Positions 55,018 to 62,912 of a stretch of DNA of 64,000 nt are shown one piece after another. Location of the stretch: assembly GCA_017405675.1 (NCBI GenBank), contig JAFRAB010000048.1, positions 34,701-98,700 of the forward strand. The letters are read 5' to 3'. The position numbers were made by a program, and so were the translations under genes. The first letter of the stretch is position 1, and each line of letters starts with the position of its first letter. Source of the DNA: Erysipelotrichaceae bacterium. Lineage in GTDB: Bacteria; Bacillota_I; Bacilli_A; Erysipelotrichales; Erysipelotrichaceae. The notes below the pieces were generated by a model, which did not search any database, was not told the DNA's origin, and saw only the letters and a list, made by a program, of their open reading frames with translations.

Positions 55018-55038
55018 AAACAGGGAGGTTTGTATCTT

Positions 55039-55584
55039 ATGAAAAAGAAAAACAGCGCACATCAGCTGGTAATTGACAGTCTTACAGAAGCACTGCTACA
55101 GCTTATGGAACATAAAAAACTCAATGAAATCACCATTTCCGAACTCTGTGAAAAGGCCGGTGTATCACGTATTTCCTTTTACAGAAATTTCGATTATGTA
55201 TCTGACATAATTACCGGTTATCTGTATGCTGATCTGGAAAGATGGTGGATTGATAATGATTCATCGGTGAATTTAAAAGAAGCTCCTCAGGATTTCTGGA
55301 AAAAACTGTTCTCACACTTCAAGAAGAACGAAAGAATAATCATACTGTTATACGCATCAAACGAATCCATTATTCTTAAAAATATCATTTTCAAGGCATG
55401 TGGCCCTACCAGCACATGTGAAGAACCAGAAGCGTATGCCCGTGCAATGCTGGCAGGGACAATTTTCGGCTATACAGATGAATGGATCAAAAGGGGCATG
55501 AAAGATTACCCTGACTACCTGTCGCTGAAAGATCTCGTTTTTTTCCTGGATAATTCAATTAACACACCTGTCAAAGATCATTAA
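55039..55584 (+). CDS. TetR-family regulator of the rhamnoside operon
   Basis: A 181-residue regulator. The N-terminal helix-turn-helix contains LNEITISELCEKAGVSRISFYRNF; the C-terminal helical domain is short, as in the Bacillota YfiR/DhaS-like group. ATG 55039 follows GGGAGG; the TTG nine bases earlier is not needed. It is divergent from the importer and probably represses or activates the operon. It is a paralogue of the regulator at 58029 (the shared run KLNEITISELC is followed by closely similar residues). Confidence 0.88.
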   Translation: MKKKNSAHQLVIDSLTEALLQLMEHKKLNEITISELCEKAGVSRISFYRNFDYVSDIITGYLYADLERWWIDNDSSVNLKEAPQDFWKKLFSHFKKNERIIILLYASNESIILKNIIFKACGPTSTCEEPEAYARAMLAGTIFGYTDEWIKRGMKDYPDYLSLKDLVFFLDNSINTPVKDH

Positions 55585-55588
55585 AACG

Positions 55589-55634
55589 AAAACAAGTGAC
55601 TGTAGCCGTTTAGACAGAGACACTTGTTTTATTA
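55589..55634 (+). terminator. Terminator of the TetR gene
   Basis: AAAACAAGTG (55589-55598) pairs perfectly with CACTTGTTTT (55621-55630); a TTTTATTATT run follows. Confidence 0.75.
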
Positions 55635-55711
55635 TTCCAGCAATTTACTTTCAGGTCCGCTTAACTTTTTTATGCCCAATTCTGCCCCTTACGAGATGTT
55701 TACAGAGAGAC

Positions 55712-55792
55712 CTTTTGATATCCGTCAGATTATCAAAAGAATATATCTCAACTGATGGCTCTTTTGTCACTTCCGATAATCTTGATTATGTA
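55712..55792. repeat. Dispersed hairpin repeat, copy C (partial)
   Basis: GATAATCTTGATTATGTA at 55775-55792 is identical to 60448-60465 in copy B. A 9-bp inverted repeat CTTTTGATA/TATCAAAAG lies at 55712-55720 and 55731-55739. It is in the convergent gap between the TetR gene and the hydrolase gene. No open frame of note. Confidence 0.5.
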
Positions 55793-55802
55793 TTGTCAAT
55801 AC

Positions 55803-55847
55803 AAAAAGTACTCAACTGCAATCAATTCAGTTAAGTACTTTTTTTCT
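55803..55847 (-). terminator. Strong terminator of the hydrolase operon
   Basis: Arms 55803-55818 and 55828-55843 form a 16-bp stem with one mismatch, followed by TTTTTG on the minus strand. On the plus strand it is also T-flanked and could work both ways. Confidence 0.8.
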
Positions 55848-55851
55848 ATTC

Positions 55852-56775
55852 TTACAAACCCAGCTTCTGATCCTGATACAGAGGATTGCTCAGCAGTTCA
55901 GGATCATAACCAATAAAGGCTTTTGCTGCATTCTGATCACCTTGAAGATGCCACATGAACCAGGCAGTGATATAACCGTCAGGTTTATAGAGAACTTCAT
56001 TATGCGGCGTAGATTTTCTTCTTACAGCAATCTTATTGTCAGGAATATCATCATAGATCTCGACGAGCTGTTCACCTGTCACGACCCAGTCATCACCTCC
56101 ACCTTCTCCGGATATTAACAGAATGGGAATCTGAATTTCTGACGCATCATAATCCCAGAAGAGATTATGAGCCAATGTCTTATTGGTTGGGGATAAAGAA
56201 ACTGCACATTTGTAAATATCTTTATGCTTTGTGTCTGTGATGGCATTGATGACACCGACACCCCCCTGAGAATGGCCGACAATGCCGACATTATTGAAAT
56301 CGACTTTCTGGTAGAAGATGCTTTCGGTATCTTCTATCTTCTGATTCTCATTCATCCTCTCCAGATAACGGATGCTCATCTCCGCTCCAAAGGCATTCCA
56401 GGAATTCATTTCCTCTGTTCCAATGACGATGAAACCCCAGGAAGCATAATGCTCAGCTACGGTAGGATACTTGGACAAAGGTGTGCCTGAACCGTTGCAT
56501 ATGACGATAACGGGGTATTCCTTATTCGTCTCTGTTAATTCGGAAGGATAATAGATCCAGAACTTTCCAAAATCCAACAGTGTTCCTTCTTCCTTAACAG
56601 ATACTTCATACGGGCCGTTAGCCATGTACTTCTTTTCAATGTCTCCGCCTATTTCAGTAGTATTCTGATAATCTTCCGGTACAGCTGGTTTACTGCCAAG
56701 CAATTTCAGAACAGCAAATACTGCTACAGCTATTATGATCAGAATGATCCCCAATACTCTTAAAACCTTCTTCAT
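55852..56775 (-). CDS. Membrane-anchored alpha/beta hydrolase
   Basis: A 307-residue protein. Residues 4-27 form a single membrane segment (VLGIILIIIAVAVFAVLKLL), so the catalytic domain is probably outside. The chlorophyllase/PET-hydrolase-like core has ICNGSG as oxyanion region, nucleophile elbow GHSQGG near residue 168 and an acid and His late in the chain (SGEGGGDD, TPHNEV). The start follows GGGGAC. It lies 10 bases behind the next hydrolase in the operon. Substrate unknown; esters or lipids of the cell surface are possible. Confidence 0.85.
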   Translation of the reverse strand: MKKVLRVLGIILIIIAVAVFAVLKLLGSKPAVPEDYQNTTEIGGDIEKKYMANGPYEVSVKEEGTLLDFGKFWIYYPSELTETNKEYPVIVICNGSGTPLSKYPTVAEHYASWGFIVIGTEEMNSWNAFGAEMSIRYLERMNENQKIEDTESIFYQKVDFNNVGIVGHSQGGVGVINAITDTKHKDIYKCAVSLSPTNKTLAHNLFWDYDASEIQIPILLISGEGGGDDWVVTGEQLVEIYDDIPDNKIAVRRKSTPHNEVLYKPDGYITAWFMWHLQGDQNAAKAFIGYDPELLSNPLYQDQKLGL

Positions 56776-56785
56776 AAGTCCCCTT

Positions 56786-57760
56786 TCATTCGACAGGCAT
56801 ATATTTGTCGAGATATTTTTCTACAGCTTCCATATACTGTTTCTGAATTGCATTGTCATTCTGTAACCCATGTCCGGAATGCGGCAATTCAAAATACTGA
56901 TAATCAACATTGTTTTCTTCCAATGCGGCTTTCAGTCGCAATGATCCGAGATATGGCTGTACCTTGTCATATTTCCCGTAAGCAATCACAGAAGGAACAG
57001 GATTATTGCTGACCCATTCCATAGCAGAGATTGACTTCACTTTGTCATGATAGGAGCCATCACGAATGTCCTGCTCGGATATTTCTACGCCAGCCATAAC
57101 GCTGAACATTCCGGCACAGGCTTCATCGTTCTGATCCAGACCATAGATTCCCCAATCCTCTTGATAAAAGCAGGAAGGACCGACCGCACCGAAAGTTAAT
57201 ACCACGGGGACAGGAGCTTCCCCTCCGTCACGATAGGTGTAGATCATGGCAAGGCAATGTCCCGCAGAGCCGCCTGCCATCGTCATTTTATCGATATGGT
57301 ATCCGGCATCCTCAGCAGCTTGAATTACGCGCGGGATAGCTTCTTTGATCTCATCTGACTGGGTCATTACAGACGCAGTGTTTGTATCTGTTCTTAAAGT
57401 GTAATTTACGCCGGCTGCCACATAACCCTTGCTGCAAAGCCACGCCAGCATATTTCTGTCATCTGCCTTATCACCAGAGGTAAAACCACCTGCATGAAGA
57501 TATACAACAAGACCATAGTTTTCTCTGGAATTATCCTTTGGAAGATACAGATCAAACTTGTTTGCCTCTCCGCTTCCGTAAGAAATATCTGAAAGCAACG
57601 TTCCAATCTCATCGCTCCATTGTACGGAGTATTTCTTTGCCCAGGAAGGCTGAATGGCAAACTTTGAGATGACACCTGCTGTGAAAGCAATAAAGAATAC
57701 CAAAATTCCCAATCCGATCGGCACTGTCCTCATCTTCTTTACCTTTCTGTTTTTGCTCAT
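56786..57760 (-). CDS. Membrane-anchored alpha/beta hydrolase, HGGG/esterase-lipase type
   Basis: A 324-residue protein with a membrane anchor at about residues 13-33 (VPIGLGILVFFIAFTAGVI). The domain resembles BD-FAE/hormone-sensitive-lipase-like esterases: LHAGGFTSGDK oxyanion motif near residue 90, nucleophile GGSAGH near 163, acid in GKYDKVQP near 265 and histidine in HSGHGLQ near 298. The start follows GGAGGGAATTTCCT and overlaps the stop of a 44-codon membrane peptide gene. Likely an extracytoplasmic esterase. Confidence 0.87.
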   Translation of the reverse strand: MSKNRKVKKMRTVPIGLGILVFFIAFTAGVISKFAIQPSWAKKYSVQWSDEIGTLLSDISYGSGEANKFDLYLPKDNSRENYGLVVYLHAGGFTSGDKADDRNMLAWLCSKGYVAAGVNYTLRTDTNTASVMTQSDEIKEAIPRVIQAAEDAGYHIDKMTMAGGSAGHCLAMIYTYRDGGEAPVPVVLTFGAVGPSCFYQEDWGIYGLDQNDEACAGMFSVMAGVEISEQDIRDGSYHDKVKSISAMEWVSNNPVPSVIAYGKYDKVQPYLGSLRLKAALEENNVDYQYFELPHSGHGLQNDNAIQKQYMEAVEKYLDKYMPVE

Positions 57761-57891
57761 AGGAAATTCCCTCCGAAAAGCGTCCCGCCCAGCAGCATAT
57801 TCATGATCGCTCGAACGGCGAGCCTCCCAAGAACGAATGCTATGATTGCAATAATCACCAGTATAATACTTCTTTTTACAGTTATTGACAT
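57757..57891 (-). CDS. 44-residue membrane peptide, first gene of the hydrolase operon
   Basis: The ATG at 57891 follows GAGGATAAGAAG, a well placed ribosome site. The 44 codons encode a basic N-terminus (MSITVKRS), one hydrophobic helix (IILVIIAIIAFVLG) and a Gly-rich tail ending GGTLFGGNFL. The TGA overlaps the ATG of the hydrolase gene by three bases (ATGA arrangement), which strongly suggests translational coupling. The family is not recognised. It may be an assembly partner or anchor for the two hydrolases. It is too short for most automatic gene calls. Confidence 0.7.
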   Translation of the reverse strand: MSITVKRSIILVIIAIIAFVLGRLAVRAIMNMLLGGTLFGGNFL

Positions 57892-57945
57892 CTTCTTATC
57901 CTCGTCAGAGCAGATATTGACTCTCCTTTCTTTTTGTGATACATT

Positions 57946-58009
57946 TGTTACGTTACATATGTTACATTATTTCAATTATGACTTCAATATGTCCGAAGAA
58001 AATGTTACA
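57946..58009. promoter_or_regulatory. TetR-type boxes between hydrolase operon and second TetR gene
   Basis: TGTTACGTTACATATGTTACA (split: 57946-57951, then 57952-57966) forms overlapping GTTAC repeats around ACATATGT, and a further TGTTACA is at 58003-58009, five bases before the GGGAG site. It parallels the region before the other TetR gene. Confidence 0.5.
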
Positions 58010-58028
58010 GAAACAGGGAGATTGTTAC

Positions 58029-58526
58029 ATGGAAAAACAGTTATCATACGCAAAGACAGAGCTGACAAAAGCATTATTATCGCTTCTTGAAGAGAAAAAA
58101 CTGAATGAGATCACCATCAGTGAATTATGCAATAAAGCCGGCTTAAGCAGATTATCCTTTTACCGCAATTACAATTCGATGGAAGAAATCGTCAGGGAAC
58201 ATCTTGCCGGTATTACAGATGTCTTTTTAACATCCTCATCCGCAAACTTCCGCACTACGCCAAGAGAAGAATTCATCACATTGCTGTTTGAGCATATGTA
58301 TGGAATAAAAGATCTGGTTTCTCTTCTTATTGACAACAATCTCTCCTATCTTCTGAAAGAAGAATTTGATTCCGCTTTTATGAGAAGCGTCAATATCTAC
58401 AATGATCCTTACAGATGTTATGTCGCATCAGGAGCTTACTTCAATCTTTTCTATTACTGGTTTATAAACGGATGCAAGGAAAAACCATCCGAAGTATCAA
58501 AGATGCTGGACGGATTTCTTGTGTAG
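58029..58526 (+). CDS. TetR-family regulator, paralogue of the one at 55039
   Basis: A 165-residue regulator with HTH segment LNEITISELCNKAGLSRLSF. ATG 58029 follows CAGGGAGATTGTTAC; the longer frame from 57936 lacks a ribosome site and would run through the operator boxes. It is divergent from the hydrolase operon and 24 bases ahead of the GDPD gene, so it probably controls both. Its leader and N-terminus closely match the other TetR gene, suggesting duplication of a regulator with its operator. Confidence 0.88.
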   Translation: MEKQLSYAKTELTKALLSLLEEKKLNEITISELCNKAGLSRLSFYRNYNSMEEIVREHLAGITDVFLTSSSANFRTTPREEFITLLFEHMYGIKDLVSLLIDNNLSYLLKEEFDSAFMRSVNIYNDPYRCYVASGAYFNLFYYWFINGCKEKPSEVSKMLDGFLV

Positions 58527-58550
58527 CCTATTGACTCAGGAGCAACGTAC

Positions 58551-60404
58551 ATGGATAACTCAAAAACAATTACATTCAGAAAGCTTGTCTTTCAATCCCT
58601 TCCGGAAATGTGGAGTTTCCAGATATTCGCCACTCTCATTCTGGCGATTCCGGTCTTTATTGTAAAATCACTTATCAGCCTGGTCATCAGTTCCTCCGGT
58701 TCAGCTTTTACCAGTGCCAATCTTATGGACTTTGTCTTCAGCTGGCGCGTCCCGGTATTTCTGTTATTGGGGATCGTGCTGGTAATACTGTTTATCATCA
58801 TTGAAGTATTTGCCCACATCTTCATGAGTAACGACATTCTTAAGGGAAACAAAGCCAGAGTAAGAGATGAAGTCCGAAAAAGCCTGAAGTCTCTGCCATC
58901 CTTTAAAAATGCAGCCGGTATCGGCATCCTTCTGTTTATATTCATCGCAGTACCTTTATGCGGTATCGGCTTTTCCATCAGTCTGACTGAATCTCTGTAC
59001 ATTCCCAACTTCATAATGGAAGTTGTTAAGGCAAACCCCTTATATGCTCTGCTTTATTCCGCAGTCATCATAATGCTTTTTATCATGGGCTTCCGCTATA
59101 TCTTCTCCATCCATGCCATTCTGCTTGATAATCAGACACCCCTTGGAGCTCTGAAAACATCAAAAAACATCATCAGAAATAACCGCCGTTCCTTCATAAA
59201 GGAATTACTGAAGGATATTGCGGTTATCCTGATGATCACAATAATGGTTGCCCTGGTCTTCCGCTTGCTTCCTGAGAACAGACTTACAGAAGCCGCAAAA
59301 GAACTGCCTCTTAACTATAAGATCGACCTGCAGCTCATCTTCGCGGGAGAAATGAACGAAACTGACTTTGTAATGATCATCTACCGTTTCCTGTGTTCAT
59401 TAACTGTCCTGATGGGAGGGTATTTCCTGTCGATAACCGGTCTTCTTTCAGCTGCTTATCTGATGCTTAAACTGACAAAGCTCTATAAGGAATACACTTC
59501 AGAGTCTTTATCTCAGTTCCCTCCGCGTCCTAAGAAAGCCCGTTATTCTTTCAAGATTATTCAGATCATTGCCGTATTCATATTGGTCATCATCATTTCC
59601 GGTATGACGGCTATATTCTTTAACAGCTTCTTCGACCGTGCGGAACCGGTGAAGATCATCGCCCACAGAGCCGGAGGTTCCATGGCTTCCGAAAACTCTC
59701 TGGAAGGGCTGTACGCAGCCATTGAGCACAACTGTTATGGCAGTGAGATCGATGTACAGCGGACTAAGGATGGCTATTACATCATCAACCACGACACCAC
59801 CTTCAAGCGCCTGACAGGAGTGGATAAAAAGCCGGGTGACATGACTCTTGAAGAGATCATGGAATTAAGGATCAACGACACTATTGGCAGCGGAAGCCTT
59901 CTTAAAGTAGTGACTTTTGAAGAAATGCTGGAAGTTATAAAGGGAAAAGAAAAACTCTTCATAGAGCTGAAAGGTGAAAGCGCCGATCAGAAAACAGCTG
60001 ATGATCTGGTAGCCATTATAAAAGACAAAGGATGTGAAAGTGACGTTGTATTCATTTCCCTCAGTTACGATATCATCAACTACATAGAAACAAACTATCC
60101 CGGATTTGAAACAGGAACACTTTTCTTCATCGGTATCGGTGATGTCAGCAGGCTTAACTGCGACCTGCTTATCATGGAAGAGGAGACAGCCACTGACACA
60201 AGAATTGACATGATCCATAATGCCGGCAAAAAAGCCATTGTCTGGACCGTTAACACCTCTGATGGAATGTACCGATTCCTTGACAGCAAGATCGATGCCG
60301 TTATCACTGATGAGGTCATTCTGGCTGAAGACATCCAGGCACAGCTTGATAACCGCAATGATTTACAGGTAATTCAGGACAAACTCAGCGATTTCTGGAA
60401 TTGA
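58551..60404 (+). CDS. Membrane glycerophosphodiester phosphodiesterase
   Basis: A 617-residue protein with two parts. Residues about 1-345 form a membrane domain of some six to eight segments (GDPD membrane domain type). Residues about 365-600 form the GDPD TIM barrel: IAHRAGGSMASENS carries the catalytic His and Arg, SEIDVQ the E-x-D metal ligands, NHD the second histidine and ELKGE a further ligand. It hydrolyses glycerophosphodiesters or lipid-linked glycerol phosphates, probably at the outer face. The start follows AGGAG with eight bases spacing. Probably in one transcript with the TetR gene. Confidence 0.92.
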   Translation: MDNSKTITFRKLVFQSLPEMWSFQIFATLILAIPVFIVKSLISLVISSSGSAFTSANLMDFVFSWRVPVFLLLGIVLVILFIIIEVFAHIFMSNDILKGNKARVRDEVRKSLKSLPSFKNAAGIGILLFIFIAVPLCGIGFSISLTESLYIPNFIMEVVKANPLYALLYSAVIIMLFIMGFRYIFSIHAILLDNQTPLGALKTSKNIIRNNRRSFIKELLKDIAVILMITIMVALVFRLLPENRLTEAAKELPLNYKIDLQLIFAGEMNETDFVMIIYRFLCSLTVLMGGYFLSITGLLSAAYLMLKLTKLYKEYTSESLSQFPPRPKKARYSFKIIQIIAVFILVIIISGMTAIFFNSFFDRAEPVKIIAHRAGGSMASENSLEGLYAAIEHNCYGSEIDVQRTKDGYYIINHDTTFKRLTGVDKKPGDMTLEEIMELRINDTIGSGSLLKVVTFEEMLEVIKGKEKLFIELKGESADQKTADDLVAIIKDKGCESDVVFISLSYDIINYIETNYPGFETGTLFFIGIGDVSRLNCDLLIMEEETATDTRIDMIHNAGKKAIVWTVNTSDGMYRFLDSKIDAVITDEVILAEDIQAQLDNRNDLQVIQDKLSDFWN

Positions 60405-60430
60405 TGTTGTCCTCAAGATGATTATTACTG

Positions 60431-60538
60431 CCAAAGTTATAACTTTTGATAATCTTGATTATGTAAGACCACTGGAACTTCGCATAACATAGGTTATGTC
60501 GCTTCGCATAATCTTCGTTATATTCTTACTGTTTACTA
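60431..60538. repeat. Dispersed tandem-hairpin repeat, copy B (longest)
   Basis: Contains GATAATCTTGATTATGTA (60448-60465, shared with copy C) and the core 60478-60521 shared with copy A. Two hairpins stand in a row: CATAAC/GTTATG and CATAA/TTATA-like. It sits in the convergent gap between the GDPD and XRE-AbrB genes. Confidence 0.65.
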
Positions 60539-60957
60539 CTCATTATATCTTTTATGGTTTCTGCCATAGCTAAGAATCCCTGAGCCTTCATAATAGCCAT
60601 CCCCTGAGCGTCATCACCTAACACAACAAGCTGGTCTCCTGCTTTTATGTCGAACACTTTCCTGGCTTTTGCAGGTATGACGATCTGTCCCTTATCTCCT
60701 ACGGTAACTACTCCGAAAAGATATTTGCCTTTTGGTGGTACACCAAAACCCATGTCTTCACTTTGCTGATGATTTACCAGCTCATCCAGGGAAACGCCAA
60801 GTGCCCTGGCCAGCAGTCTGCTTTTTTCGAGATCCGGAATGCTTTCTCCTGATTCCCATTTGGCTACTGACTGTCTTGATACCCCGACCATCTCAGCAAT
60901 ATCCTCCTGAGTAAAAGATTTCATTTTTCTTAGCTGAACCAGATTGTCCTTGAACAT
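60526..60957 (-). CDS. XRE-AbrB fusion transcriptional regulator
   Basis: A 143-residue regulator with two DNA-binding modules: an N-terminal Cro/CI helix-turn-helix (about 5-60, SFTQEDIAEMVGVSRQSVAKW) and a SpoVT/AbrB swapped-hairpin domain (about 85-130, VVTVGDKGQIVIPAKARKVF). ATG 60957 follows AAAGGATGATAACA and is six bases behind the acyltransferase stop. The combination is common in Bacillota beside membrane protein genes and probably autoregulates this two-gene unit. Confidence 0.9.
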   Translation of the reverse strand: MFKDNLVQLRKMKSFTQEDIAEMVGVSRQSVAKWESGESIPDLEKSRLLARALGVSLDELVNHQQSEDMGFGVPPKGKYLFGVVTVGDKGQIVIPAKARKVFDIKAGDQLVVLGDDAQGMAIMKAQGFLAMAETIKDIMSSKQ

Positions 60958-60962
60958 TGTTA

Positions 60963-62036
60963 TCATCCTTTCTTTTGAATTCCCAATACCGCCCATCTGA
61001 TAAACGGTATACGTGATATTACCGCTTCCAAAATATATCCTGATGCAAATCCTGCAATAAGACTAAGTACATAGATCCATAAAGCTGGCAATAGATTCTG
61101 TTTACCCACAAGGAGAGCAACTGCTGATATTCCCAGATAATGGAAAACATATAAACCGAAGCTGTGTTTACTCATCCACCGGGTAAAGTCAGTTTCATAT
61201 TCACAGTATCTTGCCATACCGCCCAGATATGCCAAAGATCCTAACCAGCAGTAGCTTGTAAAAAGAATGCTTCTGTTTATAGGCGCATCACAGATGTTCT
61301 TTCCAAAGTAAACGGCACAGAAAACAACTCCCAAAACGATTGCACCAGACAATAGCCATAAGGAATATTTCTTCAGCTCTTCAATGACCTCATCGTGTGA
61401 AAAGACATAGTAGCCAAGAAAGAACATCGTGCCGTACAGACCGAAACGGTATACGACGATCACCGGGGTATTACCACTCTGCGCAGACAGCCATATCAGA
61501 GGTGTCATCGCAAGCAAAATGATCAGATTTACTCTACTTCCAAGGTTCCATCCTCTGTCTTTTTCTGCTTTTCTTATCCAGGTCAGCATCACAGTAAACA
61601 GCCACAGTATCTGCATGTACCACAGTACACCTATTCCGCTTAATGCCATTACCAGATATTTTACAACAATTGGAGCATCTGCTACCATGTCCCATCCGGA
61701 AGTCAGCTGCATACTGATATACCCCTGAATAAACTGGAAGACAAATAATCCTATCGTTGACGGTACCAGCAGTCTGGTTGTCCTGTTTCTGATGAACTCC
61801 TTGTCTGTATGCTTCTCAAGGTATAGTCTGGAACTGATACCAGAGACAATAAACAGAACCGGCATCAGCCATGGATAAACGGCATACATGAACAGATCCT
61901 GATACTGAACCTTCATATCCGCTACCGGTCCCAAACCGCCGGCAATTCCCTGCGCGTTATACAGGTAAAATACATGATATATTACTACCGAAACTCCAAC
62001 ACTCCAGCGGATGTTATCCAAATAATGTTTTCTCAT
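60963..62036 (-). CDS. Acyltransferase-3 family membrane protein
   Basis: A 357-residue integral membrane protein with about ten segments. The N-terminus RKHYLDNIRWSVGVSVVIYH matches the acyltransferase-3 (OafA/YrhL-type) entry helix with the R/H residues used in O-acetyl transfer, and FIVSGISSRLYL the second block. Such proteins acetylate cell-surface glycans. ATG 62036 follows GGTGGGAGAAGT; the longer frame has no site. Cotranscribed with the XRE-AbrB gene. Confidence 0.87.
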   Translation of the reverse strand: MRKHYLDNIRWSVGVSVVIYHVFYLYNAQGIAGGLGPVADMKVQYQDLFMYAVYPWLMPVLFIVSGISSRLYLEKHTDKEFIRNRTTRLLVPSTIGLFVFQFIQGYISMQLTSGWDMVADAPIVVKYLVMALSGIGVLWYMQILWLFTVMLTWIRKAEKDRGWNLGSRVNLIILLAMTPLIWLSAQSGNTPVIVVYRFGLYGTMFFLGYYVFSHDEVIEELKKYSLWLLSGAIVLGVVFCAVYFGKNICDAPINRSILFTSYCWLGSLAYLGGMARYCEYETDFTRWMSKHSFGLYVFHYLGISAVALLVGKQNLLPALWIYVLSLIAGFASGYILEAVISRIPFIRWAVLGIQKKG

Positions 62037-62164
62037 ACTTCTCCCACCTTCGCAACTGTTATGAACATAATTGTAAAAAGAAAGAATGTCTGATTCCACC
62101 AACCGGACATTCCATTTATAAGCTGTTTATGTTAAAAACGGTTGCTATAGAAATTGAATGAGCA

Positions 62165-62190
62165 ATCCAGAAATGTATATGTTTCTGGAT
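62165..62190. repeat. Inverted repeat upstream of the prepilin peptidase promoter
   Basis: ATCCAGAAA (62165-62173) and TTTCTGGAT (62182-62190) form a 9-bp perfect pair with an 8-base loop, in the 215-bp divergent gap. It may be an operator or a terminator-like structure. Confidence 0.45.
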
Positions 62191-62217
62191 ATTTATTTGA
62201 TACTATCATACCCACGC

Positions 62218-62246
62218 TATAATGGTCCGTCGTGAAAGGCGGATTG
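62218..62246 (+). promoter_or_regulatory. Promoter -10 and leader hairpin of the prepilin peptidase
   Basis: TATAAT (62218-62223), then TCCGTC-GTGAAA-GGCGGA (62226-62243) pairs over the AAAGGCGG ribosome site. Compared with the truncated copy, a C-G pair has become U-A, keeping the stem. Confidence 0.55.
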
Positions 62247-62251
62247 ATTTT

Positions 62252-62620
62252 ATGAGATTTGATTTAATCGTTTTGCTGATATTTTTGCTATTTATTGCGG
62301 TGTCCGACTATAAAAGAGCGGTCATTCCGGATGCCTATATTCTGGCCGGAATTACTTTCAGGATCCTGTATTTAATCTTTTTGAAAAGCTATATAAATAT
62401 CTTGAAAAGTCTGGGTTCTGCCCTGCTGATCTTTGTGCCGTTATTGCTGATGACGGTGGCATATGAGAAGAAAACTGGGAAACACGGTGCCGGAGGCGGA
62501 GACTTAAAAACTTTAGCCTTGCTTGGTTTTTACCTTTCTCCGATGGAAACTTTAGTGACTCTATTCGTCGCATCATTGCTCCAGATAACAGCTTTCAAAT
62601 ATACAATGAAGCAACAATAG
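62252..62620 (+). CDS. Prepilin peptidase, A24 family, lone
   Basis: A 122-residue integral membrane aspartic peptidase, the short TadV/CpaA-like form. The first catalytic Asp is in SDYKRAVIPD near residue 20 and the second in GAGGGDLK near 86 (GxGD motif). About four membrane segments. ATG 62252 is used: the in-frame ATG 30 bases earlier lies in the -10 box and is out of frame in the homologous truncated copy at 31622. No pilus or competence gene lies nearby, so its substrate must be encoded elsewhere. Confidence 0.85.
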   Translation: MRFDLIVLLIFLLFIAVSDYKRAVIPDAYILAGITFRILYLIFLKSYINILKSLGSALLIFVPLLLMTVAYEKKTGKHGAGGGDLKTLALLGFYLSPMETLVTLFVASLLQITAFKYTMKQQ

Positions 62621-62912
62621 TGCCATTATTGTCTCAAACACGTCTAGTAAAAGAGAAAGGTTTAATCTTAATGATCTAGCCTTCCTCTTGTTTACTGACA
62701 TTCAGATTTGAATTGATTGCTTTAATCTTTTATCTGCGTAATATCTCTGACTTTTTCTCACACCTCAGTAAAATACTCTTTCAATATTCTTTCACCTTCA
62801 ATTCTATGAGATAGCTGAAAATCATCCATATTCTGTGGAAAACTGACTCCACTTCTCTTAAAAATATGGACTTTTCTGGTCCCCACCATTTCATAATGGG
62901 TACCCTTCATTC
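62621..62912. other. Convergent gap with no recognised gene
   Basis: About 290 bases between the prepilin peptidase and the GyrI-like gene. I see no ribosome site with a convincing frame, no copy of the dispersed repeat and no clear terminator; only a 5-bp hairpin GTGGA/TCCAC near 62835 without a T run. Confidence 0.5.

Noticed and set aside
62222..62620. Start of the prepilin peptidase at the ATG at 62222.
   Set aside because: That ATG lies in the -10 box, its extension is out of frame in the truncated copy, and the bases form a conserved leader hairpin.
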